Source: Saprospiraceae bacterium (GTDB lineage: Bacteria > Bacteroidota > Bacteroidia > Chitinophagales > Saprospiraceae). Taken from it: a stretch of 64,000 bases of DNA. A program made the position numbers and the translations under genes. Under the pieces are notes generated by a model, which made no database searches, had not been told where the DNA came from, and worked only from the letters and a program-made list of their open reading frames with translations. The DNA lies in contig JAHDFP010000006.1 in the NCBI GenBank assembly GCA_020628095.1, positions 103,025-167,024 of the forward strand, written 5' to 3'. Below are positions 18,864 to 29,302 of the stretch, in pieces. The number at the start of each line of letters is the position of its first letter. Position 1 is the first letter of the stretch.

Positions 18864-21095
18864 TTAGTGTCTTCTGCGTACCTCAAAGGATACTTTCTTC
18901 TTTTGACCCCTATCATCATGTACTTCTAGAGTGTAATTGCCTTCGGATAATTCCGCAAAAGTATGATGAGCTTCTGTAGTCTTGCTAAAATGTTCGTCAT
19001 TAAGAAACCAGAACAGTGACGATTCTTTATTTAGCGAATTGGCCACCAATTTGACTTGAGAATATTCTGCGTCTAATTTTTTAGGTATAAAAATGACTGA
19101 CGCATCCTGAGGGTAGACGATGTCCAATACATTTTTGTCAGCTTGTAAGTTTCCACTCGTACTAATGTGTTGGTGTCCTGCGAATTCTGATTTATAGTAT
19201 TCCTCTGTGGGAGACATAGAGAAAAGGGTGTCTTTCTCTACTAAATGATGATGTGTACACTGTCTTATGCGATGATGGTGATTGGGTATGTCGACGAGTC
19301 GTGTGTTATTACATAATCTTCCTTTACTCTGTCCACTATCTATACACACCTCTATTTTTTCTCCCTGCGCGACGACCTCATCGATACCACCTTCGCTTTC
19401 TAGTAATCGCATTAATCTAAATAATATTGGTGCGGCCTTAATACCTCCTGTCAAATTATGGATACCTCGACCATCTTCGTTACCTACCCAGATGCCGACT
19501 ATATATCTTCCGTTAGCACCGATAGACCAGGCATCTCTATGTCCATAACTTGTCCCTGTTTTCCAAGCGATCTTTTGACCATCCATCTTGTTATAGTGCT
19601 GTTCTTCTTTGGGTCTATTGACACTTGTCATAGCTTTTATAGTATGAGCTACACTTACAGGATCGAATGCAAATTGATTTCGTTCAACGTTTTGATTTTG
19701 TATAGTTTGACATTCACTATAAGGATAAGGAATTTTGTTATAGTTCCGCAGCAGTCCTTTATACGCATTGGTCAATTCGTATAGGTTGGCTTCTGCACCT
19801 CCAAGAATAAGACTAAGACCATGATGATCATAATTATTGTTGAGGTGACTAAGCTGCAATCTATCTTTAAGTAGATTATAAAGGTCTTGTCCACCCACAT
19901 AGTTGAGTACCCTGACGGCAGGCACGTTAAGAGAGTGCGTTATTATCTTATCTAAAGGAACGTAGCCTCTATAATTTTTGTCAAAATTTTTAGGAGTGAA
20001 TCCGTCTATATTGGTCGGTATGTCTTTTATATTTTCTTTAGGCAAAAAGTAGCCTTCGTCTATGGCATAAGTATATAAAAAGGGTTTAAGCAGACTTCCA
20101 TAGCTTCTCGGTGCGTGTGCGCAATTGACATATCTATGTTTGTTGTCTTTGTATGTAGTATTGCCTATATAAGAGACGAGCTTATTGTCGATGTAGTCCA
20201 TGATAACAACGGCGGCATTATCAATGCCGTCATATTGATATAAGTCGGAGAACGATTGCACAATCGCTGAGGCACTTAGCTGAATGTCTTTATTGATTGT
20301 GGTTTTGAAAATGTTCTGATTAGGATGAAGTGATATAAGATGGTCTAGTAGATGCGTACTGTGCATGGGAATTGGCTCTGTATTAAAGATGATATCTTCG
20401 AAGATGGCCAACTCGTAATCATGTTGACTTATTACTTTTTTGTCAAGTAGTTTTTTAAGAAGTGCATTTCTTTTGACTATAAGTTTGTCTACATTTTTAG
20501 TCATGTGTATGGCGGTAGGGGCATTGGGTAGAACGGTCAATGTCGCATATTCGGCAATAGAAAGCTCACCCAAAGGACGATTATAGTATCTCCACGAGGC
20601 AGTGGATGCACCTATGGTATTTCCTCCGAACGGTGCTATAGATGCCCATATATTGATGATGTCAGATTTGCTATGGAGCATCTCTAATTTTATTGCCCCA
20701 AGTATCTCAATCAATTTTTGTGTGTATGTCCGACTTTTATTGCCTCTGTACATACGCATCACCTGCATAGTAATTGTACTTCCCCCTCTGACTATTTTTT
20801 TAGCCTTGTAATTTTCTTTTGCGGCTTTGGCCAGAGATATTGGATTGATTCCAATATGCTTATAAAAATATTCATCTTCAAAGAGTGTAATACAATCCGC
20901 TAACGCTTTAGGTATATCCTTATCTAATGGAAATCGCCATTGTTGATCTTGTGATATCTTAGCAGATAATAACTGACCATCTTGGTCAAGTAATATCTTG
21001 CTATAGTCTAAGTCATGATTTGGTATAGGTATACTAAATACAATGGCTAACAGAAGCAAGATGGCGATCATTATATATCTAAGACACTTTTTCAT
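18864..21095 (-). CDS. pbpC: Penicillin-binding protein 1C
   Basis: A 743-aa bifunctional peptidoglycan synthase: N-terminal membrane anchor (IMIAILLLLAIVFSIPI), glycosyltransferase domain with catalytic Glu73 in EDEYFYKHIGI and RGGSTITMQ, transpeptidase domain with Ser334-x-x-Lys337 (YGSLLKPF), Ser388-Leu-Asn390 and Lys512-Thr-Gly514 (WKTGTSYGHRDAW), then the beta C-terminal domain typical of PbpC. It lies 23 nt downstream of the alpha-2-macroglobulin gene, the same partnership as E. coli yfhM-pbpC, where the pair is thought to guard and repair the envelope after protease attack. Confidence 0.95.
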   Translation of the reverse strand: MKKCLRYIMIAILLLLAIVFSIPIPNHDLDYSKILLDQDGQLLSAKISQDQQWRFPLDKDIPKALADCITLFEDEYFYKHIGINPISLAKAAKENYKAKKIVRGGSTITMQVMRMYRGNKSRTYTQKLIEILGAIKLEMLHSKSDIINIWASIAPFGGNTIGASTASWRYYNRPLGELSIAEYATLTVLPNAPTAIHMTKNVDKLIVKRNALLKKLLDKKVISQHDYELAIFEDIIFNTEPIPMHSTHLLDHLISLHPNQNIFKTTINKDIQLSASAIVQSFSDLYQYDGIDNAAVVIMDYIDNKLVSYIGNTTYKDNKHRYVNCAHAPRSYGSLLKPFLYTYAIDEGYFLPKENIKDIPTNIDGFTPKNFDKNYRGYVPLDKIITHSLNVPAVRVLNYVGGQDLYNLLKDRLQLSHLNNNYDHHGLSLILGGAEANLYELTNAYKGLLRNYNKIPYPYSECQTIQNQNVERNQFAFDPVSVAHTIKAMTSVNRPKEEQHYNKMDGQKIAWKTGTSYGHRDAWSIGANGRYIVGIWVGNEDGRGIHNLTGGIKAAPILFRLMRLLESEGGIDEVVAQGEKIEVCIDSGQSKGRLCNNTRLVDIPNHHHRIRQCTHHHLVEKDTLFSMSPTEEYYKSEFAGHQHISTSGNLQADKNVLDIVYPQDASVIFIPKKLDAEYSQVKLVANSLNKESSLFWFLNDEHFSKTTEAHHTFAELSEGNYTLEVHDDRGQKKKVSFEVRRRH

Positions 21096-21118
21096 CTATT
21101 TGCTTAATTATCGATAAG

Positions 21119-24100
21119 TTATTTTATAATTGTCCTTTGGGATGTTCCTCTTGCATACACTTCTCCGTTATACATGTTTTCACAGAAAATAGCAGGCATA
21201 TAATAGTCTCCTTTAAGGCTTGCTTTCGCTTTGAAATAATAGGTCTTAGTTTCATTTTTATTTAGTCTAAAGAAGGTATATACTTTGTCATCTCTGTAGT
21301 CTTGGTATATATATCTGTCAGAGTCACCTTTATTGGTTGTATATAGCCTAGGGTTGAGCAGCTCCCATCCAGATGGCATCTTTAGCGTTACAGCCATATT
21401 CTCATGGTCTATTATGTCGGTATTGGTGATGTCTATTTTTATATCTAGGTCATCACCTTGTTGGATGTCTTGTAAGTTAACAGACTTGCCATTTCTGGTT
21501 GAGATTTTTACTTTCATAGTAATAGCATTAGATTGAGCCGGCGCGTATAATTCCTTGGATATTGCGCGTTCTGTCTTGGTTACATAGATGGTACTTTTGG
21601 ACGGGTTTTCTATCGTTACTTGATCTGTGATTTCATCCCAGTTCCAAGCAAAGTTTTTGTTTTTGTGGGAAGGTAATTTTTCTTTACTGGTATACTTCTG
21701 CGATGTGATGTCAAATTCGATCTCATCGGATATATTACTTTCTCCTAAATAAGATGCCGCTGCCAAGAACATGAACCCTTGCTCCTGTGTCGATAACCAG
21801 GATTTATTATTGACTTCTGTTACCCAATCTTCATAGTATCTATCCAGTTGCTGTGATCTTGCAATTTTAGACATAATATCTATCACAATGGCTTTATCTC
21901 TGACAGCACTACCAAAAATGGTTTGATCTATCCTACCAGATTGTCCATCGTCCAAAGCATCGTTGAGTAACTCCACTGCATATTGATCCATATTGGCGTA
22001 GTAATATGCACCAGAAAGAAACACCTTAGCCATCTGAGGTAAGTTGTTGCGTGATCTGAATCTATTCATTGCGCTCTTGGCAGGTTTTCCTGCTTTTGAT
22101 AATAGATAAAGACCATAGGCTTGATATATTATTTCTCTTTTGAACCTATATTCATTTTCTATCCCTTCTACTTTCCATTTGTTGACTTTCGTCGCCTTGT
22201 TTTTAATCCATGATTGTATAACCTCGCTGCTGACTTGTGCTCCGAGATCACGAGCTTCTAATAGGAAATGAGCCGCGTATAGATCTGACCATTGATGGTA
22301 ATAACTATTTTTCCAATAGTTGAAATGACCTTTGGGTTGTTGGTATGAATTAATTTTTGTGATAGCCGCATCCAGATAGTCTTTTCTATCAAGTTCTTGT
22401 TTAGGCGTAAGATTCATAAGACTATTGATGTGCAACATTGCGAATGCTCTAGAAGTCGTTTGCTCTAGACAACCATACGGATATTGTATCAAGTTTTGAT
22501 AGTGCTTAGAGAAATTAGGTAACAAGGCACCTGATACGGTCAGGTCGACATTTTTAGTTTTTTCATATCCAAAAGAATTGATATCAATATTTATTTTTTC
22601 TCCTGCTGCAATTTGATATCGTTCTTCTTGCTCAGAATAAGAATTTGGATAATTGACGAAAATCTTGGTTGATTCATCAGACCGATATTTTCCAGCTTCG
22701 GCGCTAAAGTTTATTTCTGTTGTGCCAGACTCTTCGGAAGTATTTATTATAAGGGTTTCGATTATTTGATCATCAGAAGATAGGTCTATGCTCCTGCTGG
22801 AGTTACTAAAATTTATAAGGCCATTATTAGCTTGTCCGCTTAGATTAACCTGACTTATGGAGGTTTCGTCTTTGAATATGGTGACTGGCACTTCAACCTT
22901 ATCTGTAATATTAAGACTTCTCGGTAGCTGTGACTGTATCATAAGTGGGCTAACAACTTTGACATACTTTTCGTTATGACCATAAGACAATTGGTTACAA
23001 GCCACAACCATGACTCTGAGCTGTCCTAGGTAATTCGGTAACTCAATTTTGTGGGTTTTGGTGGAGTTGGATTTTAACCAGTATGGACCTAAATGGTATA
23101 CCACTGGAACGAATCTATTAAAGTCGGCGGACTCGTCTTTTTTCTTTTCTAGTGCGGCGTCACCACCTATACTCAGTATACCCGCAAAAGAAGGGTTGCT
23201 ATGATATATCAGCATACTAAAGATGTCCCAGGTCATGACGCGGAGTGCTACAGTTTTAGCAAAATGGCTTAATGGATCAGGTGTGCTATAACCCGTCAGA
23301 TTGAGTAAGCCCTGATCTACAACGGCCAATGTATACTCCATTGATTTTCCATTGTCCTCCTTGATAGTTATATCGAATGAAGAATTGGGTTCTACTTTAT
23401 CAAGGCACTCTATGATCGGTCTTAAGTGATTGTCATTTTGTTCTACAGTGATTTTTTCTACGGTATACATTCTTAGCGGACGATCATTATTTTTTTGATC
23501 GTAATTCTGCACAATACTGACATGTAAGAAAAAATTAGGAAACCATTCCTCTTGTACTTTTAGCTCCAGATTAGGCGTATTAAGATCTGTCCAAAAATAG
23601 TCTAGTACACGATCTCCAGACTCGATGCTGACGAGGGCTTGTGCGTCTTGGATCTTTGGTAATTTAATATTAACTGTTTCGTCTATTCTATATGTGGTTT
23701 TTTCTAGGCTGAGATTGATAAATGCTGGATCGCTATCTACGGTATAATTGGCATCGGCGACATAATGGAATGTATGTTCCGCCTGATGACCACTTTTGGG
23801 ATCAGTAACGCGGACTAGGTACATGCCAGACTCATAGCCAGGGTCATCATGTGTATAGGTGGTTTGTCCATTCCTTAGGCTTAGTTTTGTTTCCTTTACA
23901 GTTTCGTATCTATAGTTTGAGTGTGATCGATGATTTCTATTCAGCCTATATCGATCATACCACCAATCTTTAGTGTATTTGAGGACTTCTATTTTGACTT
24001 CTTGATTTTGATCAGAAAGATTGCCTTTGCCGTCAAGATTTACGATTTCCATACTCGGTGTTTCTCCATAGGCATAAGAACCTCGCCATCCGCTTCCTGT

Positions 24101-26557
24101 GGATTTTTCTATACCGACATAGGAAGAGTACGGCGAGATTATAAGGGATTCTGTTTCTGTATTGAGTCCACCACCAGGAAGACTAATTTTAGAATCTATG
24201 GTGACCTTGCATACGCCCTTACATGATTTGAAATCATGATTACTAATGAAAGTTGCAGTACCATCTTGACTAGTGTTTATACTGGACAACTTTAGATCTC
24301 TTATAGGTTGCGGTACTTTTCGAGGTAATAAAGAGTAGTTTTTATACTTGTCAAAAGGTGTATATACTGCTTTGACGTTAGCTGCCGATTGCACTTTGCC
24401 ATCCCGCATAGGAAAGCCAGTAAGATATTGTACATTTATTTTTCCTTTGAGCTTATTATTGTAGATCCATTCTCCTTCTTGATCTTCAAAATTATACTCT
24501 AACTCTACATCATTGGGCTTAATAGTTTCTACTCTTAACGATTTGTTTTTTTTCAGTGGGCCAACCGTTATCTCGGCGGACCAATAACCAGTCTTAGCTT
24601 CCAGATGCGTTGGCATGGCAAAACTATAAATGGATTTTTCGTCGTCTATATTTTGAATGTACCTTTCATACATTACACCTTTGGGGTTTTTCAGTTTGAC
24701 GACTATCGGTAATCCGTCTGGGAAAGCGGATTTGGATCTGTTAAGCATGATGTCCATATATATAGTATCACTAGGCCGCCAGACATCCCTCTCTGTATAG
24801 ACAAAAATTTTGTTATCCACATCTTTGACGTCAGAACTGATATCAAATTCTGTCAACTGATTTTCCTTTCCTTGTCTAATGGAAAAGTAAGAGACCTCCC
24901 CTTGATAGTTTACTCTGATGGCTTGTGGACTTGTATCTAAATCCTTAAAAGTAACAGTGCCGGAGTTCTGTATCGTTTTGCTTTCTATATCATAACCTTG
25001 AAGATCGATTAGGTCGACTGTTGCGCCGTTAGCCAGTTTGTTTTCTAGAAGATCCTTAGCTGCTACGTGTATATCTTGTCCTGCTTTTTTGATTATAGGA
25101 AAGATATTAGTGCAATGGACTGTTTTGGACTTTACCCCTTGACTGAAGTAGTAAGCAATTTTGCAAGGGTTTCTTCGGTCTTCATAATTGAAATATCGGT
25201 AGTATCTGTATTGTTGAGATCTATCATTGAACCACTTGGATGATAGAAGGTCGAGCTCGTAATCATCGAGTATGGAATCATTACAATCCAGAATAGTATG
25301 AGACGGCAGTATATCGAGACGTATATAGTAGATCGTGCCTTTTTCCCTTTGGAAAGTCGAGGTCATATCTATACCATATTCATTCCAGTCAGATTTGGAG
25401 CTTTTGCCTCCTATTAGTGGATATGACTTTTGATGTACTAATTTTCCAAAACGTAGCATTTCCATCTCGTCCATATAACTCATATCATTCCATACGGAGT
25501 AGTGAGTGGCATTGTCAGACTTGATTCCGACAATACTTACTAGTATAGAATCTAATCCTTTGGCCTTGAAAGGAATTTTGAAGATTCCTGAGTGGGGTAT
25601 GTAGACACCATTTTCTACAAAGCGTACTTCTGGTAGAACTATCTTCGCTTCGATTTGATAATTAAGAGACTGAGCAAGTTTGTCGCCTGCTTTTGATTTG
25701 AGTCCTTTATTGATTGTGAGATTAACATTGTTGCTCGTTATGTTACCTAGATAGACAGTGATGCTGTTGTTGAATATCTTGTATTTGGCATCTTTATTTC
25801 CGACTTGGATGAGACCTTGAGCATCTTGTTTTGCATCTAAAAATTTGGAAAAATAAATTTCGTAATGGTTTTCTTCTCTGTTATAATAAGTATTCGATAC
25901 TTCGAATTCTTTGGACAGATAATCCCATTGAACTGTTCCTTTTTTGTCGACTTCTATATTCTTAGCATCCCATTTCAGCTTTTTAGGTCCAATTGATGAT
26001 TCGAATAAGACCTCAAGGTAATAGATTCCATTTCCTTTGTTTTCTACACTTATCTTATCTGCTGGATAGTCGAATATCTGTTTAATTTTTTCTTCGGATT
26101 CTTCTATGGCGAGTTCCAGATTTAGCTGGAGGGTGCTTTCTGTATCTTCGTTGAGTATAGTGCCTTTCTTTTCTACATTAATATCTTGAGCAAAAGTTTT
26201 TAGTTGGCTAATGAGCTTTCCAGGAGATTTGCTTTTGATGATTGCATCCAGATCCAGTGTTACAGTATAGGCTGTATTTCTCTTGAGCGCATCTTTGGGT
26301 TGGATTATAAGTATTTTCTTTTTGTCATCGTAAGTTGTTGTATAGGCGAATTGCGGAGTAACTGTTATAGAAGATTCTATTTTGTCTTGATTGATATTCA
26401 CATTATTAAGAAATCTATACTCCAACTGATCTGTATCCTTTATCATGCCATCAGTGTATGCTTTGAGGATGGTAGATAAATCAGTTCTTTTGGCTTGTTT
26501 TTGTTTGCAGCTAAGCGTTAGTAATAAGCAAGTAAGGATAATTGATACTCTTGTCAT
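21119..26557 (-). CDS. Bacterial alpha-2-macroglobulin lipoprotein with thioester
   Basis: A 1812-aa lipoprotein: signal peptide and lipobox LTLSC, repeated macroglobulin (MG) beta domains, a bait-like middle, and the thioester motif GCLEQ with Cys1363 and Gln1366, followed by the alpha/alpha toroid helices and a C-terminal receptor-like domain. In known bacterial A2Ms of this type a protease cuts the bait region and the thioester then binds it covalently, protecting the periplasm. The downstream pbpC supports that role. The intact CLEQ means a thioester can form; some bacterial relatives lack it. Confidence 0.93.
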   Translation of the reverse strand: MTRVSIILTCLLLTLSCKQKQAKRTDLSTILKAYTDGMIKDTDQLEYRFLNNVNINQDKIESSITVTPQFAYTTTYDDKKKILIIQPKDALKRNTAYTVTLDLDAIIKSKSPGKLISQLKTFAQDINVEKKGTILNEDTESTLQLNLELAIEESEEKIKQIFDYPADKISVENKGNGIYYLEVLFESSIGPKKLKWDAKNIEVDKKGTVQWDYLSKEFEVSNTYYNREENHYEIYFSKFLDAKQDAQGLIQVGNKDAKYKIFNNSITVYLGNITSNNVNLTINKGLKSKAGDKLAQSLNYQIEAKIVLPEVRFVENGVYIPHSGIFKIPFKAKGLDSILVSIVGIKSDNATHYSVWNDMSYMDEMEMLRFGKLVHQKSYPLIGGKSSKSDWNEYGIDMTSTFQREKGTIYYIRLDILPSHTILDCNDSILDDYELDLLSSKWFNDRSQQYRYYRYFNYEDRRNPCKIAYYFSQGVKSKTVHCTNIFPIIKKAGQDIHVAAKDLLENKLANGATVDLIDLQGYDIESKTIQNSGTVTFKDLDTSPQAIRVNYQGEVSYFSIRQGKENQLTEFDISSDVKDVDNKIFVYTERDVWRPSDTIYMDIMLNRSKSAFPDGLPIVVKLKNPKGVMYERYIQNIDDEKSIYSFAMPTHLEAKTGYWSAEITVGPLKKNKSLRVETIKPNDVELEYNFEDQEGEWIYNNKLKGKINVQYLTGFPMRDGKVQSAANVKAVYTPFDKYKNYSLLPRKVPQPIRDLKLSSINTSQDGTATFISNHDFKSCKGVCKVTIDSKISLPGGGLNTETESLIISPYSSYVGIEKSTGSGWRGSYAYGETPSMEIVNLDGKGNLSDQNQEVKIEVLKYTKDWWYDRYRLNRNHRSHSNYRYETVKETKLSLRNGQTTYTHDDPGYESGMYLVRVTDPKSGHQAEHTFHYVADANYTVDSDPAFINLSLEKTTYRIDETVNIKLPKIQDAQALVSIESGDRVLDYFWTDLNTPNLELKVQEEWFPNFFLHVSIVQNYDQKNNDRPLRMYTVEKITVEQNDNHLRPIIECLDKVEPNSSFDITIKEDNGKSMEYTLAVVDQGLLNLTGYSTPDPLSHFAKTVALRVMTWDIFSMLIYHSNPSFAGILSIGGDAALEKKKDESADFNRFVPVVYHLGPYWLKSNSTKTHKIELPNYLGQLRVMVVACNQLSYGHNEKYVKVVSPLMIQSQLPRSLNITDKVEVPVTIFKDETSISQVNLSGQANNGLINFSNSSRSIDLSSDDQIIETLIINTSEESGTTEINFSAEAGKYRSDESTKIFVNYPNSYSEQEERYQIAAGEKINIDINSFGYEKTKNVDLTVSGALLPNFSKHYQNLIQYPYGCLEQTTSRAFAMLHINSLMNLTPKQELDRKDYLDAAITKINSYQQPKGHFNYWKNSYYHQWSDLYAAHFLLEARDLGAQVSSEVIQSWIKNKATKVNKWKVEGIENEYRFKREIIYQAYGLYLLSKAGKPAKSAMNRFRSRNNLPQMAKVFLSGAYYYANMDQYAVELLNDALDDGQSGRIDQTIFGSAVRDKAIVIDIMSKIARSQQLDRYYEDWVTEVNNKSWLSTQEQGFMFLAAASYLGESNISDEIEFDITSQKYTSKEKLPSHKNKNFAWNWDEITDQVTIENPSKSTIYVTKTERAISKELYAPAQSNAITMKVKISTRNGKSVNLQDIQQGDDLDIKIDITNTDIIDHENMAVTLKMPSGWELLNPRLYTTNKGDSDRYIYQDYRDDKVYTFFRLNKNETKTYYFKAKASLKGDYYMPAIFCENMYNGEVYARGTSQRTIIK

Positions 26558-26738
26558 GATGATTGTATTTACTTGTAAATCTAACAGGAGTCTCAGATTA
26601 TTTTTGGATTAATTTATTATTCGTAGGCTTTCATTAGATAAGCGTAATTATTAGCAACATGGATATGCTCTTATGGTTATCTGTGAAACGGATGTAAAGA
26701 ATTTTCTGATTATCGAAATGTCTTTTGTATTATAGAGA

Positions 26739-28463
26739 ATGATTAATGGTTATATGAGATACACTTTTTTATTTATCACGATCTGTTGTTTTGTTTTTAT
26801 GGGAGATGCGCAATCACCAATATTCAGCAGTGAGGCGTTGCATCATCCTATTGTGGCTAAAACTGGAATGGTTGCCTCGCAACATGGTCTTGCAAGTCAA
26901 GTCGGTGTGGAGATACTCCAGAAAGGGGGTAATGCTGTAGATGCAGCTGTGGGTGTTGGGTTTGCATTGGCTGTAGTTTTGCCCAGAGCGGGCAACCTAG
27001 GAGGCGGAGGTTTTATGCTTATACACCTTAATGACCAAAATAAATCAGTGGCTATTAATTATAGAGAAACTGCGCCAAAGGCTTCTCACAAAGACATGTA
27101 TCTAAATGAAGAGGGTGATGTGGATAAGAAAAAATTTAATTCCAGTTATCATTCCATCGGTGTGCCAGGAACTGTGGCTGGTCTGACTCATGCACTGGAG
27201 AAATATGGTAGTCTGCCATTGCAAGAAGTCATCGCGCCTGCTATCCGATTAGCAAAAGAAGGTTTCCCGATTACTTTCGATCTTGCGCGATTGCTAAAGA
27301 AATATGAGAAAAGAATGAAAGCCTGTGAGTATACTCAGGATATTTTCTATAAAGCGGATGGGTATTATGATTTTGGCGAACAAATAGTACAGACAGATCT
27401 GGCATGGAGTTTAGAACAAATTTCTAAGCACGGCAAAAGTGCATTCTACAAGGGAGAAATAGCGAAGAGAATAACGGAGGATATCCAGAGTCATGGAGGC
27501 ATCATCACCATGCAAGACTTAAGTGATTATCAGGTAGAAGAAGTCGATCTCGTCACTGGTCACTATAGAGGATATCAGATCGCGTCTATGCCTCCACCGA
27601 GTTCTGGTGGTGTCCATGTGATTCAGATATTGAACATGCTAGAGCATTATCCGATTGGTCTCTTTGGTCATAATTCTGCGATGACTATTCATCTCATGAC
27701 TGAGGCTATGAGATTGGCTTATGCAGATCGCAGCGAGCATCTGGGTGATCCTAATTTTTGGGATGTACCAGCCAATGGAATTATCTCCAAAAAGTATGCA
27801 GAAGAATTGTCTAAGAAAATAAATACCTATCACGCCACGGACTCAGAGGATGTCAAGCCTGGTCCTGCGCATGACTACGAAAGCGAAGAGACGACACACT
27901 TTTCTGTGATAGATAGCGATGGTAATATGGTGTCTAATACTTATACGCTTAATTTCAGTTTTGGCACGGGTCTGGTTGCTAAGGGCACAGGTATACTGCT
28001 CAATAACGAAATGGGCGACTTTTCCGCCAAGCCAGGATCGGCCAATGCCTACGGATTGATAGGTGGTGAAGCGAATGCGGTAGAACCGGGCAAACGTCCC
28101 CTTAGCTCCATGACTCCTATTTTCGTATTTGATAAAAAAGGAGAACCAATAATGACCACTGGTAGCCCTGGAGGTAGTCGTATCATAACGACAGTCTTGC
28201 AAGTTATCATGAATGTCATCGACCATAATATGAATATTGCCGAAGCCACACATGCCACAAGGGTCCATCACCAATGGTATCCTGACGTCTTATACTATGA
28301 TGGTTACCTCAGTCCTGATACTCAAAATATTTTAGCCTCCAAAGGTCATACAGTGAAAAGAAGGGCGGCGATGGGTAGTACGCAGACGCTGATGATTCAA
28401 GATGGTTTGATATTGGGTTGTTCTGATCCGAGGCGTCCTGATGGTAGGACTATGGGGTACTGA
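26739..28463 (+). CDS. ggt: Gamma-glutamyltransferase
   Basis: A 574-aa exported Ntn-hydrolase that cleaves gamma-glutamyl bonds such as in glutathione. It has a signal peptide, the large-subunit start VASQHGLASQVGVEILQKGGNAVDAA, and the autocleavage site before Thr385 (SEETTHFSVID), the new N-terminal nucleophile. GSPGGSRIITTVLQV near the C-terminus is the conserved oxyanion region. Start ATG 26739 or the in-frame ATG 26754 both give a signal peptide. The gene stands alone, divergent from the macroglobulin gene; 181 nt before it show no other gene. Confidence 0.95.
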   Translation: MINGYMRYTFLFITICCFVFMGDAQSPIFSSEALHHPIVAKTGMVASQHGLASQVGVEILQKGGNAVDAAVGVGFALAVVLPRAGNLGGGGFMLIHLNDQNKSVAINYRETAPKASHKDMYLNEEGDVDKKKFNSSYHSIGVPGTVAGLTHALEKYGSLPLQEVIAPAIRLAKEGFPITFDLARLLKKYEKRMKACEYTQDIFYKADGYYDFGEQIVQTDLAWSLEQISKHGKSAFYKGEIAKRITEDIQSHGGIITMQDLSDYQVEEVDLVTGHYRGYQIASMPPPSSGGVHVIQILNMLEHYPIGLFGHNSAMTIHLMTEAMRLAYADRSEHLGDPNFWDVPANGIISKKYAEELSKKINTYHATDSEDVKPGPAHDYESEETTHFSVIDSDGNMVSNTYTLNFSFGTGLVAKGTGILLNNEMGDFSAKPGSANAYGLIGGEANAVEPGKRPLSSMTPIFVFDKKGEPIMTTGSPGGSRIITTVLQVIMNVIDHNMNIAEATHATRVHHQWYPDVLYYDGYLSPDTQNILASKGHTVKRRAAMGSTQTLMIQDGLILGCSDPRRPDGRTMGY

Positions 28464-28510
28464 TTTATTATTTATAGCAAGAATCAAAGAATTGCGGGCA
28501 ACTGTTAAAA

Positions 28511-28540
28511 TACGTATATTTATTACGTAATAATTACGTA
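28511..28540 (+). promoter_or_regulatory. Triple TACGTA operator before toxin-antitoxin pair
   Basis: TACGTA occurs at 28511-28516, 28524-28529 and 28535-28540; the middle copy is the centre of a perfect 14-bp palindrome TTATTACGTAATAA (28520-28533), and the last copy runs into the ATG of the antitoxin gene. Ribbon-helix-helix antitoxins usually bind such palindromes to repress their own operon, so this is a probable autoregulatory operator. The role is inferred. Confidence 0.6.
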
Positions 28541-28800
28541 TGAATACAAAATTGACATTGTCAATCGAAAAGGAGGTTATAGATGCGGCTAAAGAATATG
28601 CTAAATCTCAAGGACGGAGTCTTTCAAATGTAATAGAAGAGTACTTAAAATCAGTGACAAAAAGAAAGCTCAAGAAAAAGAAAGAGCACACATTTAATTC
28701 GGTAATTGAGGAACTAAGTGGTTCCGTAAAATTACCTCCAAATAAAACATACGATGATCTTAAGACAGAGGCCTTAATCGAAAAATATTTGAAGTCGTGA
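28540..28800 (+). CDS. Ribbon-helix-helix antitoxin (DUF6364-like)
   Basis: An 86-aa basic protein. Residues 3-40 (KLTLSIEKEVIDAAKEYAKS, RSLSNVIEEYLKSV) fit a ribbon-helix-helix DNA-binding fold of the DUF6364 antitoxin type; the C-terminal half, rich in charged residues (FNSVIEELSGSVKLPPNKT), would wrap the toxin. The downstream PIN gene overlaps by 4 nt (GTGA), as is usual in type II toxin-antitoxin operons. Confidence 0.82.
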   Translation: MNTKLTLSIEKEVIDAAKEYAKSQGRSLSNVIEEYLKSVTKRKLKKKKEHTFNSVIEELSGSVKLPPNKTYDDLKTEALIEKYLKS

Positions 28801-29210
28801 AGGCGTTTCTTGATTCGGATGTTTTACTTGATCTATTATTAGGAAGGGAAGAATACCTTGAAGACATAAAGTGGATATTAGAACTGTCATTGACTAAGAA
28901 ATATAAATTATATACTTCTTCTTTAGTAATTGCTAACATCCATTATTTAATTTCAAAAGCATTAAGTACACAACATGCTTTTGAAAAGATTGAAAAGTTA
29001 CTGGGGTTTCTTAGAGTTATAAGTGTCGGAGAAAAAGAAATTAAAAGTTCGATTGAATCGAAATTCACAGATTTCGAAGATGGCATTCAAAACTTTTGTG
29101 CTATTAATTCCGATATGAACATAATCATAACAAGAAACATAAGAGATTTTAAACATAGTAAATTGTCCATACTTACTCCTAAAGAGTTTTTAGCGAAATA
29201 TGAGGAGTGA
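28797..29210 (+). CDS. PIN-domain ribonuclease toxin (VapC-like)
   Basis: A 137-aa PIN-domain protein: FLDSDVLLDLL at the N-terminus (Asp6, Asp12), a central ED pair in FTDFEDGIQNFCA and the terminal TRNIRDFKHSKLSILTPKEFL that closes PIN domains. Such toxins cut tRNA or rRNA when the antitoxin is degraded. The start is GTG at 28797 inside the antitoxin stop region; no ATG is near. Codon use is more AT-rich than in neighbours, consistent with a mobile module, but no transposon ends are visible. Confidence 0.85.
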   Translation: MKAFLDSDVLLDLLLGREEYLEDIKWILELSLTKKYKLYTSSLVIANIHYLISKALSTQHAFEKIEKLLGFLRVISVGEKEIKSSIESKFTDFEDGIQNFCAINSDMNIIITRNIRDFKHSKLSILTPKEFLAKYEE

Positions 29211-29302
29211 TGCATATCTATCTATGAAAAGCGATCAGAAGTAAAGATAGAATTGTAGCGATTGATTCCATCCTTCCAATTTTTTAGTTATTGAAAAGGG
29301 AT

